Positions 46,620 to 55,324 of a stretch of 64,000 bases of DNA are shown one piece after another. Below the pieces are notes generated by a model. The model ran no database searches, had not been told where the DNA came from, and saw nothing but the letters and a program-made list of their open reading frames with translations. Source of the stretch: Paenibacillus endoradicis (GTDB lineage Bacteria > Bacillota > Bacilli > Paenibacillales > Paenibacillaceae); the NCBI RefSeq assembly GCF_024721975.1, contig NZ_JANQBB010000001.1, positions 434,001-498,000 on the forward strand. The letters are read 5' to 3'. The position numbers and the translations under genes were made by a program. Each line of letters begins with the position of its first letter. The stretch's first letter is position 1.

Positions 46620-47000
46620 ATGACCGAAGAACTTCAAACTGGTGTAATTCGTATTTCTGATGATGTAGTAGCTACAATAGCGGGACTTGCGGCGCTCGAG
46701 ACTCCTGGAATCGCAGCGATGTCTGGTGGGATCTCTGAAGGCCTTGCCAAACGTCTTAGTGGTAAGAATGTCCAAAAAGGTGTTAGTGTAGAAGTAGGGC
46801 AATTAGAAGCAGCCATTGATTTACGTATTATCGTTCATTATGGTATTCCTATTCAAGAGGTAAGTCGTCAACTGCAATTGAACGTTCGAGAAGCGGTTTC
46901 TAATATGACAGGACTTCAAGTCGTTGAAGTGAATGTAAAAGTTGAAGGCGTAGCCTTCAAAGAAGAGGAACAAGAAGAAGTAGTTATGCGTTTGAAATAA
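46620..47000 (+). CDS. Asp23/Gls24-family protein
   Basis: 126 residues with the Asp23 pattern: ISDDVVATIAGLAALETPGIA, then GVSVEVGQLEAAIDLRI and a C-terminal VNVKVEGVAF. Members act in envelope stress response or are encoded near lipid genes (YloU, YqhY). ATG 46620 lies eight bases after GAGGAG. Convergent with the SEDS gene. Confidence 0.92.
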   Translation: MTEELQTGVIRISDDVVATIAGLAALETPGIAAMSGGISEGLAKRLSGKNVQKGVSVEVGQLEAAIDLRIIVHYGIPIQEVSRQLQLNVREAVSNMTGLQVVEVNVKVEGVAFKEEEQEEVVMRLK

Positions 47001-47009
47001 ATAGATTAT

Positions 47010-47058
47010 AAAAACGACTGCCTGTCCTTTAATCAAAGGACGGTGCAGTCGTTTTTTT
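47010..47058. terminator. Terminator shared by convergent Asp23 and SEDS genes
   Basis: AAAACGACTGC and GCAGTCGTTTT with an inner TCCTTT/AAAGGA helix; T-runs on both sides. The SEDS stop codon lies inside it. Confidence 0.85.
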
Positions 47059-48231
47059 CGTTGTTGTAGAAGTAATCGTAGTTTTGTGCAGCACTTTATA
47101 ATATTCTCTTGAAATACTGAGTAACACACCCATACACATTAAGGTAACAAGCAAGGAAGAACCGCCATAACTAATGAATGGTAATGTAACCCCTGTAAGC
47201 GGAATTGCACCAGTAACCCCACCGATATTAATAAATGCTTGGAAAGCAAGTAATCCTACGATCCCAACACCTGTAACCATTCCAAATGTATCTGGACAGC
47301 GAACAGCAACAAGTAACCCTCTCCAAATAAATACGAGGTAGAATAAAATAAATAGAGCAGCACCGATAAAACCGAGTTCCTCTGCAATAATTGCGAATAT
47401 GAAATCGTTATAAGCATATTGCAAATAGTGGAGCTTTTGCACACTTTCACCGAATCCAGCTCCTGCAATACCACCATGCCCTAATGCTTGCAGGGATGAG
47501 ACAAGCTGCCATGCATCACCTTGAGCATAAGCGAGAGGATCTTTGAAAGAAGTGAAACGAGCAATACGATATCGCCAACTAGCTGGGTCAATCAAATAGG
47601 ATATTGCAACCATTGGCGTAAGAACGGCGACTCCAATAACAGAAGTGAAAAAGAGTTGCTTTAAATTTGCGCCTCCGGCCCAAATCATCATTGCCGCACA
47701 GCTAACTATAATGATACAAGCACCTAAGTCAGGTTGCATCATTATAAGTGCACATACGAAAGCAACAATGATAAGTACGGGTACTAATCCACGCTTGAAG
47801 GAACGGAATTTTTCACCCTTTTTGGCAATTAGCGCACCTAGATACAGAATCAGTGATAGCTTGGCGAATTCTGTTGGCTGTATTCCTAGACCAGCAAATC
47901 CGAACCAACTTCGTGCACCGTTAAGTTCCGTTCCAATAAATGGAACAATTGCTAGCATAATTATTACTGGTATAAATAGTAATATTTGTAGTTTTCCAAG
48001 TTTTCGGAATGGTATGTTCATTAGGAAGAACATTCCGACTATCCCTAGAGCAGCAAAGACGAGCTGGCGTTTTGTGAAATATAGTGCGTCGTTGTCGTAT
48101 ACGGGAGATACAACAGCAATACCTGAGCTCGCGCTAAACACCATAACTAGTCCAAAACCGACTAGAATTAAGGTCATTATAAGAAGTAGAAAATCTGGTC
48201 TACCCTTGCTTTTTTTTTGCGGAGCTTTCAT
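47029..48231 (-). CDS. ftsW: SEDS-family protein, FtsW-like glycosyltransferase
   Basis: Ten-helix membrane protein, 400 residues, of the SEDS peptidoglycan polymerases that work with class B PBPs. Marks are QLVFAALGIVGMF, GARSWFGFAGLGIQPTEFAKL (split as GARSWFGFAGLG and QPTEFAKLSLIL), SGIAGAGFG-type loop, NDFIFAIIAEELGFIGA and the final LPFISYGGSSL. FtsW, RodA and SpoVE cannot be separated by eye; the isolated location and this motif set favour FtsW or an FtsW paralogue. GAGG precedes ATG 48231. Confidence 0.85.
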   Translation of the reverse strand: MKAPQKKSKGRPDFLLLIMTLILVGFGLVMVFSASSGIAVVSPVYDNDALYFTKRQLVFAALGIVGMFFLMNIPFRKLGKLQILLFIPVIIMLAIVPFIGTELNGARSWFGFAGLGIQPTEFAKLSLILYLGALIAKKGEKFRSFKRGLVPVLIIVAFVCALIMMQPDLGACIIIVSCAAMMIWAGGANLKQLFFTSVIGVAVLTPMVAISYLIDPASWRYRIARFTSFKDPLAYAQGDAWQLVSSLQALGHGGIAGAGFGESVQKLHYLQYAYNDFIFAIIAEELGFIGAALFILFYLVFIWRGLLVAVRCPDTFGMVTGVGIVGLLAFQAFINIGGVTGAIPLTGVTLPFISYGGSSLLVTLMCMGVLLSISREYYKVLHKTTITSTTTKKTTAPSFD

Positions 48232-48246
48232 ATAGTTACCTCATTA

Positions 48247-48591
48247 TTAGCTTAATGATGCTTTCAATTGGCTCAGGCCTTTATCAGCAATAGTAAGCAC
48301 ATTTTTCGGAATAGGAGACTCATAATCAAGACCATGTGGGAAAGTAGCTCGTCCGATATATACGTCTTCAATGTTAAGTACAGCATGTGGATTTTCTAGT
48401 TTTCCTTCAATTGCACGAGTGCTTACTCGCACGTAGTAATCTGCATCAGTTTCTTTGTCAGAAATTTTCAAATCGTATGTAGCGCGATAGTATTCCCACT
48501 GCCAGCGTACAAATCCAGCTTTCTCAGCAGCTTCATCTAAATACCCTAATTCGCTAGTTAGTCCATTAAGACCGGAGTTTTCGATAATCAT
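48247..48591 (-). CDS. yugN: YugN-like family protein
   Basis: 114 residues matching the YugN-like family (function unknown): GYLDEAAEKAGFVRWQWEYYRA and the central YYVRVSTRAIEGKLE. ATG 48591 lies after GGGAGGAAATTAT; two in-frame upstream codons are not supported. It ends 15 bases before the SEDS start. Leader copy 3 of the conserved hairpin element lies directly before it. Confidence 0.9.
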   Translation of the reverse strand: MIIENSGLNGLTSELGYLDEAAEKAGFVRWQWEYYRATYDLKISDKETDADYYVRVSTRAIEGKLENPHAVLNIEDVYIGRATFPHGLDYESPIPKNVLTIADKGLSQLKASLS

Positions 48592-48966
48592 ATAATTTCC
48601 TCCCAAAACTTTTCATAATATTTCGATGTTACTTCTCATGAAAGAAAAGTAGCAAAGTTAGACTAGTGAAGATCATGCATAGCTTTTAGAAAAACTTTTT
48701 AGTATTAATGTAGCGTAATAAATTAAAAGGCTTCATCATATAGAACTGTTGTTATCTTTCATAATGATAGTATGTTTCCAGTTCTAGTGCAAGTATTACT
48801 CATAGACAAAAAGCAACAGATGCCGACTTCTGCTGCGTATCAAACCTATTAAAATGAGTATTACCTCTTGTTGCTTTGTTAAACGGTTACCCAAAAGCAT
48901 ATTTTCTGTTACACTATATGATGAGATATTTTATAGTAAAAGGTAGTAAAATCAGGAGGTAACACC
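48592..48966. other. Intergenic region upstream of yugN and the M20 gene
   Basis: Contains leader element copy 3. Around 48800-48880 the words TACTCAT/ATGAGTA and AGCAACA/TGTTGCT are complementary in an interleaved order, which may be chance. No gene seen. Confidence 0.5.
48599..48657 (-). promoter_or_regulatory. Conserved leader element, copy 3 (candidate cis-regulatory RNA)
   Basis: On the minus strand: CTTTGCTAC (48657-48649, a shortened form of the 5' block), 5' arm ACTTTTC (48650-48644), 29-nt loop containing AACATCGAAA, 3' arm GAAAAGT (48614-48608), then TTTGGGAGG before ATG 48591. The weakest of the four helices, but the 3' half is identical to copy 4 for 16 bases. Confidence 0.55.
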
Positions 48967-50145
48967 ATGAACATTATTGCACATTTGGAGCCACATATTG
49001 AAAACATATATGAGAAAGCAGTGCACTGGCGTCGTTATCTTCATGAAAATCCAGAGTTATCATTTCAAGAGACGAAAACTTCCGCATGGATTCAAAAGAA
49101 ATTAGAAGAAATGGGTTGTCATGTGCAGAGATGTACGCAAAGCAATGGACTAATTGTATCTATTGTTGGCGCTCACAATGGCCCTACAGTAGCTTTGCGT
49201 GCTGATATGGACGGTCTACCCATCCAAGATGAAAAAACAGTCGCTTATGCTTCAAAAGTGCCTAATGTGATGCATGCATGTGGCCATGATGGTCATACAG
49301 CTACTTTATTAGCAATTGCTGAATTTTATACGCAGCATACCGATAAGCTGAAGGGTGAAAGAAGATTATTATTTCAACCTGCTGAAGAGGTTGCTCCAGG
49401 CGGCGCAGCACCGATGATCGCTGAAGGTGTATTACGAGGAGTGGATGTCGTATACGGAGTGCATCTGTGGACTCCATTGCCGTACGGTAAAGTGTCCACC
49501 CGCGCTGGTAACTTTATGAGTGCAGTTGATGATTTCTATATCGATATTCAAGGGCTTGGAGGCCATGGTGGCATGCCGCATGACACTGTAGACACGATTG
49601 TAGTAGGAACTCAATTCGTTCAATCATTGCAAACGATAGTTAGTCGTAGTGTCAATCCAATGAATCCTGCAGTTGTAACGGTAGGTTCTTTCCAAGCTGG
49701 TCATGCCAATAATATTATTGCTGAGCGTTGTGGAATTAAAGGGACGATTCGAACTTTTGATGAACCAACGAGAGCATTAATTCATGACAAGTTAGAAAAT
49801 ATATTAATGACAACTTGTAATATGTATGGAGCAACATATTCATATAATCTCAAAAAAGGTTATCCTTCAGTTATTAACGATGAAACAGAGGCTAATCGTG
49901 TGTTATCAGTGGCAAGAGAAGTTATTGGTGCAGATAACGTTATCGTGGCAGAGCCGATTATGATTGCAGAAGATTTCTCTTATTATTTGAAAGAAGTACC
50001 TGGATGTTTTATGTTCGTTGGCGCTGGTAATGAAGAATGCCAAGCAACATATGCTCATCATCATGCTAAGTTCGATATTGATGAACGTGCGATGAAACAT
50101 GCGATAAGAATGCTAGTTCATGTCGCTGAGCAATATGCGCAATAA
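48967..50145 (+). CDS. M20-family amidohydrolase (N-acyl amino acid hydrolase type)
   Basis: Metal-dependent hydrolase, 392 residues. Catalytic and metal motifs: ALRADMDGLPIQDE, HACGHDGHTA, FQPAEEVAPGGA and YGVHLW, plus the C-terminal AEDFSYYL with its glutamate. The dimerisation (lid) domain is inserted at about 185-295. Relatives hydrolyse N-acyl or hippurate-type amino acids or indole-acetyl conjugates; the substrate is unknown. CAGGAGG precedes ATG 48967. Confidence 0.93.
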   Translation: MNIIAHLEPHIENIYEKAVHWRRYLHENPELSFQETKTSAWIQKKLEEMGCHVQRCTQSNGLIVSIVGAHNGPTVALRADMDGLPIQDEKTVAYASKVPNVMHACGHDGHTATLLAIAEFYTQHTDKLKGERRLLFQPAEEVAPGGAAPMIAEGVLRGVDVVYGVHLWTPLPYGKVSTRAGNFMSAVDDFYIDIQGLGGHGGMPHDTVDTIVVGTQFVQSLQTIVSRSVNPMNPAVVTVGSFQAGHANNIIAERCGIKGTIRTFDEPTRALIHDKLENILMTTCNMYGATYSYNLKKGYPSVINDETEANRVLSVAREVIGADNVIVAEPIMIAEDFSYYLKEVPGCFMFVGAGNEECQATYAHHHAKFDIDERAMKHAIRMLVHVAEQYAQ

Positions 50146-50168
50146 AAAAGCTGATTGTAGTGGGAAGT

Positions 50169-50999
50169 TTATTCTTCCCATTCTGCAATCAGCTCATTTT
50201 TTGTGTTATACAACTCTGCACTTTCTTTTTGGGAAAGATCCCACACGTCATCACTACCCCAATAATAAGAATAGAGATCTTTTGATTTTTGATTTTCAGT
50301 AGCGTAAATCGTAATTTTTTCACCTGGCTCTAATATAAACTCTTCAAAAATGTAAGTTTGATTACCTGTAACACTCAAAAGTTTCCAATGGCTTAAATCA
50401 ATTTCAGTCAAGGTATGATTAGAGATGATTGCTTTTTGTTCTCGCTTATTTATCGCTAATGAGATGCCTGTGTAACGCGTTTCTTTGATCGTAACATCTT
50501 CATTACTCGTTTCTTCCGCGTTAATCCAAACTCCAGTATGATTACCTTTAGCTTGTTGTTCGATCTGTTTATAAACGTTTTCCATCTTAATGTTTGGTTC
50601 GACAATTAGTAATTTGGCATAACCGAGTTCTAACAACTTTTCATTCAGTATTGTTCCATCTTGCAGCTGAACAATGGCTTGTAATTGGCCATTTTCCTTT
50701 CGCATTTCTGTATCAAAACTTAACATCACTTGTTCGGAGGCAAGGAGTTGATCAGAAATATATTGATGAATATCCGTTCCGAATGCTTCATCGTTAATGT
50801 TGGTAACATCAAGAGAAAGAAAGGTTACTTGTTCAATATGATCGCCTAATAAAATTTCAAAGGAGTCATTGTTTAATATTTTGCCGACTGGAAACCAGGT
50901 ATTCTCTTTTATTACATTTGAAGTCGTAGCCGGGAGTGCGGAGCATGCTGCCAAAAGCATAAAAGCTAGGCAAAGCCCAACGTAATTCAAATTTCTCAT
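50169..50999 (-). CDS. Lipoprotein with degenerate nuclease (SNase-like) and lamin-tail domains
   Basis: 276 residues. Lipobox LAAC near residue 14 after a signal peptide. Residues about 35-160 follow the staphylococcal nuclease layout (QVTFLSLDV, ILNEKLLELGYAKL, GVW end), and 190-276 look like a lamin-tail domain (LSHWKLLSVTGNQTYIFEEF). The three catalytic residues appear lost: the arginine before LxxxD is Thr-like, the TPE glutamate is absent, and the ygR arginine reads GQLQ. So a binding rather than nuclease role is likely. GGAGGATA precedes ATG 50999. Confidence 0.8.
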   Translation of the reverse strand: MRNLNYVGLCLAFMLLAACSALPATTSNVIKENTWFPVGKILNNDSFEILLGDHIEQVTFLSLDVTNINDEAFGTDIHQYISDQLLASEQVMLSFDTEMRKENGQLQAIVQLQDGTILNEKLLELGYAKLLIVEPNIKMENVYKQIEQQAKGNHTGVWINAEETSNEDVTIKETRYTGISLAINKREQKAIISNHTLTEIDLSHWKLLSVTGNQTYIFEEFILEPGEKITIYATENQKSKDLYSYYWGSDDVWDLSQKESAELYNTKNELIAEWEE

Positions 51000-51178
51000 A
51001 TAAAGAATATCCTCCAAAATGTAGAAAATCGTGAATAATTAAACGATTATTTTATCTATTATACCATAATTAGCAGTAAAAAATATATGTTTCCAGCAAA
51101 TGACTAGGTAATAGAGCATAAAAAGTGCAACAATCTTTCATACTGTAGCTATAAAGCTAGTTACAAGGAGGGTTTTAT

Positions 51179-52849
51179 TTGCTCACAAAAGAGGCAATAA
51201 TTGTACAAAGCGATCTTTCAATCTTACTGGATAGTCGTTCTATCTATGCAGTTGAAGTTCAAAAACAAATACAGCCTTTTACAGAACTTATTAAAGTAAT
51301 GGGACAATATGAAGTGTATGAAGTGACAGCTATTACTTTATGGAACGCGCTGACACTTGGGATGAAGAGTGAGCGTATTCTTGATATTCTTCGCATGTAT
51401 GTAAAAGGAACAATTCCTATTATGGCACATCAGAAGCTTCAATTATGGCTAAATCGTTTTGGTAGATTACAACTACAATATATCGACCAACAGTTATTGC
51501 TGCAAGGTGACTCAGAGATTATGAGTGAGCTTGCTCATCATAATTATATTCTAGATTGGATTGTGTCGAAGACAAGAGATACAGAGTGGATATTGAAGCG
51601 GGAAAGTCGTGGATTTGTTAAGCAAGAACTAGCTCGTGCAGGATATGCAGTGACTGATCTTGTTGGATATCACGAAGGTGAAACTTTATCAATTGAATTG
51701 CTAGAGAAAACTTCGAAAGGTCAACATTTCCAATTGCGAGATTATCAACGTAAAGCGATTGCTGCTTTTCATCGTGACAAATTAGGTGGCAGCGGCGTAA
51801 TTGTATTACCTTGTGGCACAGGAAAAACAATAACTGGTATTGGTATTATCGCAAGTTTACAATCTGCGACGCTCATCGTTACGTCTAGTGTAACTTCAGC
51901 CAATCAATGGCGACAAGAATTAATTGAAAAGACCAATATTGATCCTAAGCGGATTGGTATATATGGCGGTAAGCAACGAGAAGTATTAGAAATCACGATA
52001 GCTACTTACACGATACTTACCCATAGACAACCATCATCAGATCAATACTTACATATGAAATTATTTTCCGAGCGGGATTGGGGACTTATTATTTATGATG
52101 AGGTTCAATTATTACCTGCGCCTATTTTTCGTATGACGGCGACGATTCAAGCGACGAGAAGACTTGGTCTAACCGCTACATTAATTCGTGAGGATGGTTG
52201 TGCTCATGATGTTTTTTCTTTAGTTGGCCCGAAGCTTTTCGACATGCAATGGAAGAAAGCAGAAGAACAGTCTTATATCGCGAAAGTACATTGCACTGAA
52301 ATTAGAGTGTCATTAGCCAAAGAGTATCGTGAAGCATACCTATATGCACAACCTCGAACACGACTGAGAATAGCGGCTGTCAATCCCGGTAAACTAACGA
52401 TTGTTAAGGAACTACTACAGCAACATCGTGACAAACCAACTTTAATTATTGGTCAATATATATCACAACTAGAAGAAATCGCATCTGCGCTTAACGTTCC
52501 GATGCTTAGTGGAAGCACAAGGCAAGTCGAACGAGAAGCGCTATATGCTAAATTCCGTAGTGGAGAATGTCCTATTCTAATTGTATCTAGAATTGCTAAT
52601 CTAGCTGTAGATTTACCTGATGCGTGTGTTGCTATACAAGTTTCAGGAAGCTTTGGATCAAGGCAAGAAGAAGCACAACGAATCGGACGTCTCTTACGAC
52701 CTAAGCATACTCTGAATGAAGCATGGTTCTATACATTAGTAACAGAGGAGACCAAAGAAACAGAGTTTGCTTTGAAGAGAGGGATGTTTATGCTTGAACA
52801 AGGTTATCAGTATCAATGTATATCACAGCATGAGGTGTTAAGTGAATGA
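51179..52849 (+). CDS. XPB/Ssl2-type DNA helicase
   Basis: Superfamily 2 helicase, 556 residues. An N-terminal region of about 180 residues precedes the motor. Motifs: LRDYQ Q-like (186-190), Walker A PCGTGKT (211-217), DEVQ (motif II), GLTATLIRED (motif III), a SRIANLAVDLPDA segment and RIGRLLRPK (motif VI). XPB in archaea and eukaryotes acts in repair and transcription; bacterial XPB is studied mainly in mycobacteria. TTG 51179 is the start behind AAGGAGGG. The stop overlaps the next gene by four bases, so it forms an operon with a helicase-associated partner. Confidence 0.93.
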   Translation: MLTKEAIIVQSDLSILLDSRSIYAVEVQKQIQPFTELIKVMGQYEVYEVTAITLWNALTLGMKSERILDILRMYVKGTIPIMAHQKLQLWLNRFGRLQLQYIDQQLLLQGDSEIMSELAHHNYILDWIVSKTRDTEWILKRESRGFVKQELARAGYAVTDLVGYHEGETLSIELLEKTSKGQHFQLRDYQRKAIAAFHRDKLGGSGVIVLPCGTGKTITGIGIIASLQSATLIVTSSVTSANQWRQELIEKTNIDPKRIGIYGGKQREVLEITIATYTILTHRQPSSDQYLHMKLFSERDWGLIIYDEVQLLPAPIFRMTATIQATRRLGLTATLIREDGCAHDVFSLVGPKLFDMQWKKAEEQSYIAKVHCTEIRVSLAKEYREAYLYAQPRTRLRIAAVNPGKLTIVKELLQQHRDKPTLIIGQYISQLEEIASALNVPMLSGSTRQVEREALYAKFRSGECPILIVSRIANLAVDLPDACVAIQVSGSFGSRQEEAQRIGRLLRPKHTLNEAWFYTLVTEETKETEFALKRGMFMLEQGYQYQCISQHEVLSE

Positions 52850-54666
52850 ATATGCACACTTGGCGTGGAAAATTAGATCGTGGTGTTCAGGCGAAATATA
52901 TGAATCATCAGTTACTGAAGCCATTTAGTCAGGAATGGATCTGGGAGCAAGCAATTGTTGAACCCCAAATCATTCTTTTCGTGAAAGAACAACTCAATGA
53001 CTATGATGAATTGGTACTACAATGGTTGTTACAAAATAAGGGGAACACCGTTACAGAACAAGAACAACTGATCAACGCCATGAAAATTCAATTGCATATA
53101 TCAGGACAACAAGCGTTATTTTCTTTACTCTCCTTAGCAGAATTTGGTGTTATACAATGTAGAAAACATCCATGGAAAGGTCATATGTGGCAAATGCCAT
53201 ATCCTGTTTTTCATAATTGGCGCAGTACTATAAATCAAGAATTTCAATATTGGAAGCAATCTAGAGATCTAAATATCGCATACTATACTGTTGACCAAGG
53301 AAATATGATACCACTGGGAAAAACATTAATGTATATATTACTTGCAATGAATAAGTTGGATTTAAGTTACACGAAGAAAGGAGAGCTAGCAAAGTTAACA
53401 AGAGAGAAGTTAACAGCACTTAGCGCTTCTATAGATAATGAGTTTTTACGAGATCATCTTCCACATCTTCGCAAACAAACTTATGGTGCTAATCTGATGT
53501 TTTTTTTGGAATTAGCTTATGCCTTGCAATTAGTTGAGGAAACCGATGTAGGTTTAAAATTGAACATGTCTCATATTAACGAGTGGCTCCTACTTCATGA
53601 ATGGCAACGAGAGGCTTTACATATGCAATGGATGTGTGAGTTCTTTCTCGTTCAACCCTATTATGAATCTACTGCTGTAACAATTAGTGAACTTATGACT
53701 TGTAATGCTGGTTTATGGTATGAGATTCATGCTCCTTCATATGAGTTGCAACTGTTATTGTCTATGTGGCGAACTTCAGGGTGGTTGACAACTCTTTCAG
53801 AGAAAAATTCAGAATACGGTACTCGTATGTTTGTACAACGTCATATTTTTGCATTGCATAGTCAATCTCAACTTGCGATTCAAGACAACGGTGAAATAAT
53901 CGTTATGCCAGGAACTTCCTACCGACAGCTATGGCTCCTTGAACAGATTGCTGAGCGGATCAGTGAGCAAGAGATTATTGTATATAAATTAACATTACAG
54001 AGCTTAGTCAAAGCTCTAACAACTGGATATCCATTAGATCAAATAAAGCAATGGCTAGGGCAAAGCTGTGATCATGATTTACCGCAAATTGTTATACATA
54101 TGCTACAAGCTGCGCGAACGACTTATGAGGAGTCTAGGCAGCGAGTTAACATGTCTAGTGAATTATTCGAAGTTAATCAAGATAAGGTGACCGTACCGAG
54201 TTTAATGACGAGTAAGAATGAGAAAAAGGTTACAAATTGTTCTTTACTTCATATGGAAGTGGTGTTTAGAGATGCATTACACCTCTTGCGGCCAATTGAA
54301 CAATGGGGTAAGTGGTTAGCGACAACCAATCTAGTGTTAGACGAACCGTTATTAGAACATGAGGAACGGTATGAGCTACTTACTATGCAAGAATATGGTT
54401 CAATTACGACTAGTTGGATGACAGAATGTCGTCAATACCATTACTCTACTAGCAAACAAATTGTACAATTAGCTATAAATCATCAATTATCTTTGCAAAT
54501 TAAAAAAGAAGGGGAATTGTTATATTTCCATCCGAACCGAATGTTAGAAGTTGATGATAAGTGGGTAGTAGAGGGAGTATTTGATCGTCAGCAAAGCGAT
54601 GAACTGCAACTCGAACAGCTCAATGATTGGCAAGGTATTAAATTACATATAGCTACAGTTTTGTGA
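52846..54666 (+). CDS. XPB partner with helicase-associated (Helicase_C_3-like) domain
   Basis: 606 residues, no motor motifs. The region about 340-600 resembles the domain annotated as XPB/Ssl2 N-terminal or helicase conserved C-terminal (Helicase_C_3): IVMPGTSYRQLWLLEQIAE and YPLDQIKQWLGQS are the telling stretches. The start ATG overlaps the XPB stop (ATGA), indicating stoichiometric synthesis. In Mycobacterium tuberculosis an analogous gene (Rv0862c) lies beside XPB (Rv0861c). Proposed to bind or regulate the helicase; function is unproven. Confidence 0.8.
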   Translation: MNMHTWRGKLDRGVQAKYMNHQLLKPFSQEWIWEQAIVEPQIILFVKEQLNDYDELVLQWLLQNKGNTVTEQEQLINAMKIQLHISGQQALFSLLSLAEFGVIQCRKHPWKGHMWQMPYPVFHNWRSTINQEFQYWKQSRDLNIAYYTVDQGNMIPLGKTLMYILLAMNKLDLSYTKKGELAKLTREKLTALSASIDNEFLRDHLPHLRKQTYGANLMFFLELAYALQLVEETDVGLKLNMSHINEWLLLHEWQREALHMQWMCEFFLVQPYYESTAVTISELMTCNAGLWYEIHAPSYELQLLLSMWRTSGWLTTLSEKNSEYGTRMFVQRHIFALHSQSQLAIQDNGEIIVMPGTSYRQLWLLEQIAERISEQEIIVYKLTLQSLVKALTTGYPLDQIKQWLGQSCDHDLPQIVIHMLQAARTTYEESRQRVNMSSELFEVNQDKVTVPSLMTSKNEKKVTNCSLLHMEVVFRDALHLLRPIEQWGKWLATTNLVLDEPLLEHEERYELLTMQEYGSITTSWMTECRQYHYSTSKQIVQLAINHQLSLQIKKEGELLYFHPNRMLEVDDKWVVEGVFDRQQSDELQLEQLNDWQGIKLHIATVL

Positions 54667-54731
54667 TTTCTATTGGCGTACATTGCTGATTATGATAATG
54701 TATAGTTATAGCAATATGAAAAGGTGGTATG

Positions 54732-55220
54732 ATGCCGATGTATGATCAAGTACAAGCAGTTGCGACTGAACCAGAAATAGCAACGTTAGATATGGCGTCG
54801 TTACTTCTGAAAGCATATGAGCTTGGTGACACTATTATTGATTCCGCTCCAGTTGCTAATTATTTATATTGGCAATCTGAAGTAGCTAACAATACAGAAG
54901 TGAAAGAAATACAACGTGAGTTCAACAAAGCTAAAGAACTTTTTGAAGAATGTCAACGTTTTGGAAGATTCCATCCCAATTATCATGAAGCAAAAGATAA
55001 AGTGAAGGAAGTCGAAGCGAAGTTGCAAGCAATTGCTTGCGTACGACAATTCAAAGAGCAAGAGCAGCAGTTGGATGAACTATTGCATGAAGTAGCTACG
55101 ACAATTGCAAGAGCTGTTTCGGAAACTATTAAAGTACCAAGCAATGAAAAAGGCGCTGGAGCAGGCGGTGGCTGCGGTAGTGGTGGTTCTTGTAGCTGCG
55201 GTAGCGGTGGTTGCGGCTAA
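54732..55220 (+). CDS. ylbF: YlbF, Y-complex subunit with cysteine-rich iron-sulphur tail
   Basis: 162 residues. The helical core (IQREFNKAKELFEECQRFGRFHP and following coiled coil) is that of YlbF/YmcA proteins. The tail, residues about 143-162, is GGGCGSGGSCSCGSGGCG with five cysteines. In Bacillus YlbF forms a complex with YmcA and YaaT, carries [4Fe-4S] clusters, and affects RNase Y activity, competence and sporulation. The exact start is uncertain among ATGs at 54729, 54732 and 54738 behind AAGGTGG. ylbG follows. Confidence 0.93.
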   Translation: MPMYDQVQAVATEPEIATLDMASLLLKAYELGDTIIDSAPVANYLYWQSEVANNTEVKEIQREFNKAKELFEECQRFGRFHPNYHEAKDKVKEVEAKLQAIACVRQFKEQEQQLDELLHEVATTIARAVSETIKVPSNEKGAGAGGGCGSGGSCSCGSGGCG

Positions 55221-55249
55221 ATCCTTTATATTGAAAAATGAAGTATAAG

Positions 55250-55313
55250 CTTTCGAAGTACTTTTCATTTGCTCTAGTAGTGAATCGAGAAGGCAATGAA
55301 AAGTTTTGGGAGG
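55250..55313 (+). promoter_or_regulatory. Conserved leader element, copy 4 (candidate cis-regulatory RNA)
   Basis: CTTTCGAAGTAC (55250-55261), 5' arm ACTTTTCATT (55260-55269), 25-nt loop with GAATCGAGAAGG, perfectly complementary 3' arm AATGAAAAGT (55295-55304), then TTTGGGAGG (55305-55313) as the ylbG ribosome binding site. It lies between ylbF and ylbG. It is not the ylbH leader known from Bacillus, which lies downstream of ylbG. Confidence 0.65.
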
Positions 55314-55324
55314 AATCATAACCA

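Noticed and set aside
48800..48880. Interleaved complementary words suggesting a pseudoknot or attenuator before the M20 gene
   Set aside because: Arms of seven bases at wide spacing are expected by chance in AT-rich DNA, and there is no T-run or second copy to support it.
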